A DNA stretch of 11,189 nt from Propionibacteriaceae bacterium UBA5174 (lineage in GTDB: Bacteria > Actinomycetota > Actinomycetes > Propionibacteriales > Propionibacteriaceae): NCBI GenBank assembly GCA_002413345.1, contig DHWU01000080.1, forward strand, positions 28,232 to 39,420, given 5' to 3'. How positions within the stretch are numbered: position 1 is the stretch's first letter; each line of letters begins with the position of its first letter. Of the stretch, positions 6,211 to 11,189 are shown in pieces. The notes under the pieces were generated by a model, which saw only the letters and a list, made by a program, of their open reading frames with translations, had not been told where the DNA came from and did not search any database. The position numbers and the translations under genes were made by a program.

Positions 6211-8892
6211 GTGTCACCATGCAGTGTCGCCGAAGTGCGGGAGACTGCTGTGGTGAGTGGCGTCGACACAGTCCGCGGTATCAATTACCAGCACTGCCAC
6301 GCCCTTCTTGCTGCGCTTGACGTGGTCGCGGACCCGAGTCTCGCCGGGATTCGCGTGGAGGGTACCGACGACATTCTCGACCTAGAGATTCATTCGGGAT
6401 CGCACACCCAAGACGCAGGAACGGTGGTGTCGCGCGGCCTGCAAATGAAGACCCGCCTAAAGCCGTACACGTGGGCGAGATCTGAGCTTGTGGCGATCGT
6501 CCGGCGTTGGGCGCGCTGCACGATCAGCGCAACGTCGGAATTTACGCTTCTAACGGACGGCGAACTCAGCCCAACCGGTCTTGCAGTGGCCGAGGCGCTT
6601 GAGGCAGCTCGGAGCGGCAATGCGGTGCCAGTGGCTGGCCTTCTGGGCATCAGCGCCACCGACCCCCTGTGTGCGGTGGCTGCGAGGATGTCCATCGTCT
6701 CTGAGCCGGGGACAGTTGAGGCGCTGTACCTCGCAGCCGTCAGGGAGGTTCGATCGCGGCTTACTCGTGGCCCGTTCCACCCGGACGCAGAACAGGCGGC
6801 CACGGATCGGGTCAACGAGTTGTTCGTGCTTGTCTCCAAGCGCTCCGGCCTCGCAGACCCCGACCAGCGGATGATCAGCCGCGAGGAGCTTCAGAACGTC
6901 CTCGGAGGCGTGAGCCTGTTGGCGGCGGCGGATCGGTGGGCGGACTGTTTGCGCACGGAGTATGTGGCCAAGGCCGCGGTCGAGGGCGTTGACTCGGCCG
7001 TCACGCCGTTTCTTCGTACCGGCCAGACGGATGACAGAATCACGATTGGGGAACTCGCTGACATTCGCGGCCCCATTCTCCTCACGGGTCACACAGGGTC
7101 GGGCAAGTCGACCGTAGTGAAATTGTGGAGGGTGGTGAGCGCCGCGGAGGCGGGCGGGAGCTTGGTGGTGTGCCAGGCGGAGGCGTACATGCCTCAGGGC
7201 CTAGATCGCGCAGTCTCCGATGGCGTGGGCGATCTGGTTGGCCGAGATCTACCAAGGGCAGTCGGCAGTCAGGTGTTAGGCGACCCTCAGGCCACAGTTG
7301 TTATCGATGGCGTATCCGAGATTCCATCACGATTCCGCGACGAGCTTGCCAAGGAACTGCGTAACCACCTTGCGGGTGGGCATGGTGCACGCGTTGTCCT
7401 CGTTGGTCGCGACGAGAGTGTGTGCGCGAACGCCCTTCCATCGACAGCGTCTTCGACGCGGCTCCATCCCCATTCATTCGGGCCCGCCGAGCGGCTGGAG
7501 CTGGCCTCGAATGTTCTCAGTAATTGGATGAGCTCCTCCGAGTCCCGAGTGCCTGGGATGGCACACCGCGAGGAAGATCCCCACCAACTGGTTGCTAAAT
7601 CGGACCCGCCTGCCCACGAGTGCCGGGTCGCCCTGGCCCAGGTCGAGCACGCGTTGGGTGATGCCTCCGGCAACCCAATGCTCCTTCGGATGGCACTTGA
7701 GCTTGTTGCTGGTGGGACCGCCTTCACAGACCGTGCATCGTTGTATGAGCTCACCGTCGACCGAATGGCGGCGCGCAGCAACGTAGCCGCTGTCCGTCTC
7801 GCGTCTGCCGCTCTCGGCATCGTTTTTGCTCAGCTCCTCGACGAAGGCCGTCGCTATGCGAACCCGCTCGAATGGGAGCGGCTACTAAGTCAGGCGATTG
7901 GTCACCTCGAGGCGCGCGGAGCCTTGACCGTCGCTGATGGGGTCCGCGAGTCGCTAATGCGGAGCGGGCTCGTTAACGCTGCCGTGGAAGGTATCGGAAG
8001 GACACAGCTTCTCGCCCCCGTGCACGACTCGTTTGCAGACTACTTTGCGGCACGAGCACATGCCGACGGCTTGGTTGTGCTGCCTAGCACGCTGGTGGAA
8101 AACGACGAGAATCGACTTCTCCTCTCCGCACAGATGAAGATGCTCAGCAACGAGGAGTGCTTGAAGGTCGCGGCGCAGGCCCCATTCGCGTTGGTACGTA
8201 TGAGCGAGTCAGACCATCGCCCTCTCGACGATCGCAGCCCTGACCTGGTCTCCGCGCTTCTAGGGACCGTGCTGCCAGACGGCGATCCATGTCACGTCAC
8301 CATGTGGCGGGATCAGGACCGCGCCACTGCCCAGATCACCACATCCTTCACGGGCTGGATCACTCTGGCCCAAGCGCCAGACCTGTTCGCCGGCGTTAGC
8401 ACCATCGCCGAACCCACTGATGGGCCAGTGACGATCGCCGTCCGGCTGTGGCGCCTGGTCCTAAGGCAGCGCCTCCTGAGCCAGAAGCGTCTCCCGCCCA
8501 GATCACCGCAATCCGGTCAAGAGGCGTGTCTGCAACTCGCCGCACATGCCGCAGAGACGGCGGTGGCACTCGAACACATCATCGGCGCAGTGGCTCCCAG
8601 ATGCGCCGCGCAGCGACTCCGCCAAACCGTCGGACTGTCCGGGATGACGGGTACTGTGTGTGAAGACTCGATCGGCGGCATTTATCCCCACGGATGGTCT
8701 GTGAACTATCGCCAATCAGCAACCACGAATCTCGTGACCGCTGACAGTGACGTCTATCCTGCGGAGGACGACATCAATAAGTACAACAGCACCGCGGACG
8801 TCAGGAGCCTTCTGTCGGCATCGCCGGAGCAAACCGCCTCCAAGCGAATAGCCGGCGCGATCAATGAGCTAGCCCATAGTCGCTGGCTCTAG
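6211..8892 (+). CDS. Gene B: PD-(D/E)xK-like nuclease fused to a STAND/NACHT-type NTPase
   Basis: The 893-residue protein has three parts. Residues about 20-120 carry RGINYQ (22-27), VEGTDDILDLEI (49-60) and LQMKTR (77-82), a D...QxK pattern as in the PD-(D/E)xK nuclease fold, resembling the DUF4297 effector domain of Cap4- and Avs-type proteins. Residues about 285-620 form a P-loop NTPase: Walker A GHTGSGKST (293-301), Walker B VVIDGVSE (363-370), a sensor-like VVLVGRD (395-401), GNPMLL (487-492), and HDSFADYFAARAH (605-617), the HxxFxxYFAA signature that ends NACHT-like winged-helix regions. Residues 620-893 match nothing I know and show no TPR, WD40 or LRR pattern; they are the likely sensor. 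This is the layout of antiviral STAND proteins. The start is uncertain: GTG 6211 lies only 2 nt after AAGGGAGG, whereas GTG 6250 or 6253 lies 6-9 nt after GGGAG and keeps every motif. Gene C follows 23 bp later. Confidence 0.9.
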   Translation: MSPCSVAEVRETAVVSGVDTVRGINYQHCHALLAALDVVADPSLAGIRVEGTDDILDLEIHSGSHTQDAGTVVSRGLQMKTRLKPYTWARSELVAIVRRWARCTISATSEFTLLTDGELSPTGLAVAEALEAARSGNAVPVAGLLGISATDPLCAVAARMSIVSEPGTVEALYLAAVREVRSRLTRGPFHPDAEQAATDRVNELFVLVSKRSGLADPDQRMISREELQNVLGGVSLLAAADRWADCLRTEYVAKAAVEGVDSAVTPFLRTGQTDDRITIGELADIRGPILLTGHTGSGKSTVVKLWRVVSAAEAGGSLVVCQAEAYMPQGLDRAVSDGVGDLVGRDLPRAVGSQVLGDPQATVVIDGVSEIPSRFRDELAKELRNHLAGGHGARVVLVGRDESVCANALPSTASSTRLHPHSFGPAERLELASNVLSNWMSSSESRVPGMAHREEDPHQLVAKSDPPAHECRVALAQVEHALGDASGNPMLLRMALELVAGGTAFTDRASLYELTVDRMAARSNVAAVRLASAALGIVFAQLLDEGRRYANPLEWERLLSQAIGHLEARGALTVADGVRESLMRSGLVNAAVEGIGRTQLLAPVHDSFADYFAARAHADGLVVLPSTLVENDENRLLLSAQMKMLSNEECLKVAAQAPFALVRMSESDHRPLDDRSPDLVSALLGTVLPDGDPCHVTMWRDQDRATAQITTSFTGWITLAQAPDLFAGVSTIAEPTDGPVTIAVRLWRLVLRQRLLSQKRLPPRSPQSGQEACLQLAAHAAETAVALEHIIGAVAPRCAAQRLRQTVGLSGMTGTVCEDSIGGIYPHGWSVNYRQSATTNLVTADSDVYPAEDDINKYNSTADVRSLLSASPEQTASKRIAGAINELAHSRWL

Positions 8893-8915
8893 GTCCGGCC
8901 AACTGAAAGACGACC

Positions 8916-10052
8916 ATGAACCACGTATCAGCTGAAACCCCACCGAAACTGTGGGAAGCCGTCTGGGCATTGGCCAAAGTCTGGTCCCTGACCCCCGTCG
9001 CACAGGAAGTCGCTCGAAGTCTCCCTCGCAACAGGCCAGCCAAGAGCATGTCGGCGAGCACATCTGAACTCCCGGCACTCCTCCACCACCTCCACGTGTG
9101 CGCCGGCGGGATGATGCACCCGTTCACGTACGGATCGCGCATTCCCGGCCTAGTCAACGAGCCGCTCATCGCCAACCTCGGCATGCCACATGTCGACGAA
9201 TCAGAGCTGGCCGAATGGCTTCACAACGCTAGACGACTGGAGGCAGCGCACCGCCGCACTCTGGAGTGGCTCCGCTCCTCTCTCTCCGGGTACCCCCTCC
9301 TCCGCGCACCCCAACTCGCCCCCGAAACCCCGCTCACCACCCTCGAGACCTCCACCCAGTTCATCTGGACCAAGCAGGAACTGTCCTCCGGACTGGCCTT
9401 GTTGCCGGCGCCACCTCGCGTGCCCGAACTACTCGGAACCGACGCCACAACCGGCGCCGCACTCGACCAAGCCGCCCGAACCGTCGCCGCCCAGCTCAGC
9501 CAATCACCCGTTTGGCAGACGTTCACGCACGCCGCGTCCGCCCTGGACGACCAAGCCAAAGGCGAACTCCGCCAGGCCCGGCTTCAGTTGAAGCAGCGGC
9601 TGTCGCGCGAACGCCTCGACGACCACGAACCCACGCTTGCGCTGCCCCGATCGCAATACCGCGTCAGCATCACCGAAGACATCACCGCAGCACTGACTGG
9701 AGCAGCGATGTCCTATGCCGACGCGTTCGACAGCGTCCACGCACTTCTGACCTTGACGGCCTGCGATGTCTTCAGTGAACTCGCGCTCTACGGGACTCCC
9801 CAGCAGATGGAGGTCACCCACGTCGAAGTACCCGAACTCGGCCGACCAATTGTTGAGTTCGAGGTAGAAGGAGACGCCGAAAATACGCTCCGCCTCGACC
9901 TCGGCCAGCTTCTCTGGCTCGGGAGCACCGCCGTTCGCGATGCCGTCAGAATCGAAGGCAAGACGCTTAATTTCGATCTCATGGGCGGCGCCAGCGTGCA
10001 TTTGACCGCTCGCGTGCTCAAGGGCACAGCCCAAGCCTGGCCCCCGTGCTAA
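8916..10052 (+). CDS. Gene C: unrecognised protein, probably cotranscribed with gene B
   Basis: The 378-residue product is soluble, without signal peptide or membrane helix, and I do not recognise its family. Three regions can be distinguished. An N-terminal helical part (1-125) includes the His-rich PALLHHLHVCAGGMMHPF segment (53-70). A central, probably coiled helical stretch (about 180-235) includes DDQAKGELRQARLQLKQRLS. The C-terminal part (about 290-370) looks beta-rich, with VTHVEVPELGRPIVEFEVEG. ATG 8916 lies 23 bp after the stop of B, with a weak GAAAG ribosome binding site, so B and C very likely share a transcript. Third positions are strongly C-rich, more so than in B. A partner, regulator or specificity subunit for B is the natural guess, from position only. 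Confidence 0.85.
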   Translation: MNHVSAETPPKLWEAVWALAKVWSLTPVAQEVARSLPRNRPAKSMSASTSELPALLHHLHVCAGGMMHPFTYGSRIPGLVNEPLIANLGMPHVDESELAEWLHNARRLEAAHRRTLEWLRSSLSGYPLLRAPQLAPETPLTTLETSTQFIWTKQELSSGLALLPAPPRVPELLGTDATTGAALDQAARTVAAQLSQSPVWQTFTHAASALDDQAKGELRQARLQLKQRLSRERLDDHEPTLALPRSQYRVSITEDITAALTGAAMSYADAFDSVHALLTLTACDVFSELALYGTPQQMEVTHVEVPELGRPIVEFEVEGDAENTLRLDLGQLLWLGSTAVRDAVRIEGKTLNFDLMGGASVHLTARVLKGTAQAWPPC

Positions 10053-10264
10053 CACCGTTCCGCCGAAACGCACGCCCTGACACCGTCTCCGCCCCGCTCA
10101 TCCTCTGGCCCATCAGCCCGCGCAGGGTCATTGCGCTAACAAACGAGCCCCGCGAGGATAAGGCCCTCATTCGTCAAGCCACGGGGAAGGATGAATGTCA
10201 TAACAACGTCCGTCTCGTTATCACTGCACCGAGGGCGTCTCAGATTGCCGCGCGTGAGCGCGTC
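10053..10264 (+). other. Non-coding right margin of the island
   Basis: I see no gene and no convincing terminator after gene C. The stretch contains two inverted-orientation GTCTC cores (10212-10216 and 10237-10241) that belong to the subterminal repeats of the right IS-like end. Confidence 0.4.
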
Positions 10265-10292
10265 CGAGTCTCGTTTTCGTTCAGGCCGGACA
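10212..10292 (-). repeat. Right IS-like end of the island
   Basis: Read on the minus strand from 10292 it starts TGTCCGGCC, then AAAACGAGACTCGG with GAGAC exactly 20 bp from the tip, as in the left end. Two more GAGAC cores follow inward, at 10241-10237 and 10216-10212. It is in inverted orientation to the left end at 2991, as expected for the two ends of one element. Confidence 0.55.
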
Positions 10293-10304
10293 TGTGTGAT
10301 GTGT

Positions 10305-10359
10305 TGTCCGGCACGCGGTGAAATGAGAATTGGACCGGCGAATTGAGACTTGATGAGGC
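10305..10359 (+). repeat. Third copy of the IS-like end, beside the right border
   Basis: TGTCCG at 10305 is followed by GAGAA at 10325, GAGAC at 10345 and GAGGC at 10355, the same 20/40/50-bp spacing as in the left end at 2991. Both copies are preceded by GTGT. A further AAAATGAGAC lies at 10381-10390. It is in the left-end orientation, only 12 bp beyond the right end, so it could be the left end of a second, adjacent element or a remnant. Confidence 0.5.
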
Positions 10360-10405
10360 TCGGCGACGTCTTCGACGGACAAAATGAGACTTGAGCGCTG
10401 CTTAC

Positions 10406-10786
10406 TCAACTATTGAAGCCGGTCTCGCCCTGCTGCAGCTGGCGCATCCACCGCCGGTGTCGACGCTTGCGGCTCTTGCGCCTCTTCGCTGCGGGCGGAC
10501 GTAAGGACGAGAAGCCGGGCAGACGAAGCCGCATCTGACGGGCTAGCTCGTCCAGCCCTGGGTCCTCATCCGGCTCGTGCGCGAGCCACATCGCGATCAT
10601 TGGCTCGCCGCGTTGGTCGAGAAGGACTCCGAGAGTGCGATCGGCCCGCTCTTGGTGCTTCTTTGCGCGCACGCATTGCTGAAGGTTGTACCGGCCAACA
10701 TCGGAGTTCGGGCCGATGGCGTAGGTGCTCGCATGCCGCACTGGATGTTCAGCCCGGCGGCTCTTCAACCACGAGCCGATCGGCAA
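10406..10786 (-). CDS. Small basic hypothetical protein, possibly a gene remnant
   Basis: The minus-strand frame reads up to 126 residues. The middle (RTLGVLLDQRGEPMIAMWLA, then HEPDEDPGLDELARQMRLRL) looks like real protein, and the end is very basic (AAKRRKSRKRRHRRWMRQ). I recognise no family. TTG 10786 lies inside a long inverted repeat, which makes it a poor start; in-frame TTG 10768 is an alternative, and neither has a good ribosome binding site. The frame is closed by a stop just upstream (+ strand 10813-10815). It lies between the third IS-like end and the RCC1-repeat gene, in the same orientation as the latter, and could be a fragment left by rearrangement. Confidence 0.4.
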   Translation of the reverse strand: MPIGSWLKSRRAEHPVRHASTYAIGPNSDVGRYNLQQCVRAKKHQERADRTLGVLLDQRGEPMIAMWLAHEPDEDPGLDELARQMRLRLPGFSSLRPPAAKRRKSRKRRHRRWMRQLQQGETGFNS

Positions 10787-10801
10787 GGCCAGGCCTTGCC
10801 G
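10781..10801. terminator. Inverted repeat, possible terminator of the RCC1-repeat gene
   Basis: CGGCAAGG (10781-10788) pairs perfectly with CCTTGCCG (10794-10801) around CCAGG, and the symmetry continues into the loop with only a single central A unpaired. It lies 52 bp beyond the stop of the minus-strand RCC1-repeat gene, where a terminator is expected. No T-tract follows on either strand, so an operator site is also possible. Confidence 0.4.
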
Positions 10802-10852
10802 GAGCGACCATCAGCGCGGTGAACCACCAAGCGAATGATCCCGGCCGGGTCG

Positions 10853-11189
10853 TCAGCCACCGAACCCGGTCACATCAACAGGAGTCGTGCTGTCGGTGGT
10901 GGTGCCATCACCCAACTCGCCGTAGCCGTTGTAGCCCCAACATTTGACGCCACCAGCACTAGTCAACGCACACGTGTGAGACCCGCCGGCGGCGATAGCA
11001 GTCACACCACTGCCAAGCCCAGACACATCAACAGGAACCGTCCGGCCGGTGGTGCCATCACCCAACTGGCCGCTGTAGTTGTCGCCCCAACATTTGACGC
11101 CACCAGCACTAGTCAACGCACACGTGTGATAGCTGCCGGCGGCGATAGCAGTCACACCACCGCGAAGCCCAGACACATCAACAGGAACC
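10853..11189 (-). CDS. RCC1-repeat protein, C-terminal end (partial)
   Basis: The frame enters from the right edge and ends at TGA (+ strand 10853-10855). It encodes two full 50-residue repeats of the RCC1/ATS1 type: GVTAIAAGxxHTCALTSAGG, then VKCWGxN, GxLGDGTT and PVDV. RCC1 repeats form seven-bladed beta-propellers, and bacterial versions are often large secreted or surface proteins. The two cysteines per repeat (HTCAL and KCWG) are typical of bacterial copies and could form disulfides outside the cell. Function cannot be assigned beyond a likely binding scaffold. The protein ends immediately after a repeat, with no C-terminal anchor visible. The N-terminus, including any signal peptide, lies outside the window. 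Confidence 0.92.
   Translation of the reverse strand, partial: VPVDVSGLRGGVTAIAAGSYHTCALTSAGGVKCWGDNYSGQLGDGTTGRTVPVDVSGLGSGVTAIAAGGSHTCALTSAGGVKCWGYNGYGELGDGTTTDSTTPVDVTGFGG
10899..11189 (-). repeat. Nearly identical 150-bp tandem repeats encoding RCC1 units
   Basis: The segment 10935-10979 recurs exactly at 11085-11129, and the segments 10985-11010 and 11015-11039 also recur exactly 150 bp later. Differences fall mostly in the codons around WGxNxxGxLGD and TTxxxxxP. Such conservation at the DNA level points to recent duplication or gene conversion between repeats. Confidence 0.85.

Larger units (their letters stand above)
2991..10292. mobile_element. Candidate mobile insertion cassette carrying a defence-like locus
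   Basis: The left border (2991 inward) and the right border (10292 inward, on the minus strand) both start TGTCCG, both carry AAAA[T/C]GAGACT with GAGAC exactly 20 bp from the tip, and both have two further GAGAC copies inside. By eye 19 of the first 30 positions agree without gaps. These are inverted ends of insertion-sequence type; tips TG...CA with several subterminal repeats recall IS21-like ends, but the family cannot be fixed without a transposase. None is recognisable inside; the cargo is one decayed fragment and genes A, B and C. IS ends around passenger genes without a transposase are known as mobile insertion cassettes. No exact target duplication is seen: the flanking pentamers GGTGT and TGTGT agree at four of five positions, in a GT-rich context. 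Confidence 0.5.

Noticed and set aside
5831..6256. 141-residue + frame bridging genes A and B
   Set aside because: It starts inside gene A, overlaps the start of B in another frame, and is Ser/Pro/Arg-rich without protein-like pattern.
6079..10256. 12-mer TTGCCGCGCGTG present at 6079-6090 and 10245-10256
   Set aside because: It does not extend on either side, and a match of this length can arise by chance in 11 kb of GC-rich DNA.
2986..10297. GGTGT/TGTGT as a 5-bp target duplication of the island
   Set aside because: Only four of five bases agree in a GT-rich context, so it is not evidence of transposition by itself.
10046..10321. 91-residue + frame after gene C
   Set aside because: It overlaps the end of gene C and runs through the right IS-like end; no ribosome binding site or coding pattern.

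Overview
High-GC DNA with GTG/TTG starts, TTGTCCACA-type DnaA boxes and an actinobacterial-style acetate kinase point to a chromosome of the Actinomycetota; I cannot name the genus from sequence alone.

Left flank (1-2990): the C-terminal end of phosphate acetyltransferase overlaps an intact acetate kinase gene (pta-ackA, acetate/ATP-forming pathway) by 4 bp, closed by a strong GC-rich hairpin. Next come a five-helix membrane protein of unknown function, a small ORF interrupted by an in-frame TAA, a terminator-like hairpin, two DnaA boxes 13 bp apart and a perfect 18-bp palindrome.

Island (about 2991-10292, 7.3 kb): the two borders carry inverted end sequences that both begin TGTCCG and both place a GAGAC core exactly 20 bp inward, followed by further GAGAC repeats. 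They look like insertion-sequence ends, but no transposase is recognisable between them, so the island resembles a mobile insertion cassette (IS ends around passenger genes). A third end of the same type, with the same 20/40/50-bp spacing, starts at 10305. Inside are a decayed gene fragment (3117-3677) and three long intact genes on the + strand: A (4014-5876, 620 aa, alpha-helical, with a duplicated module that ends each time in ALSExxH), B (6211-8892, 893 aa, probable PD-(D/E)xK-type nuclease domain fused to a STAND/NACHT-like P-loop NTPase and an unassigned C-terminal domain) and C (8916-10052, 378 aa, unrecognised, 23 bp downstream of B).

B has the effector-NTPase-sensor layout of Avs-like and other STAND antiviral proteins. 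The A-B-C set, carried between transposon-like ends, is the best candidate here for an undescribed defence system. The proposed roles are: B recognises an invader component through its C-terminus, oligomerises through the NTPase and activates the nuclease, with C, and possibly A, as partner, regulator or second effector. This is inference from architecture and context.

Right flank (10293-11189): the third IS-like end, a small basic ORF on the minus strand, a long inverted repeat, and the C-terminal end of an RCC1-repeat protein with nearly identical 150-bp repeats, cut by the window edge.
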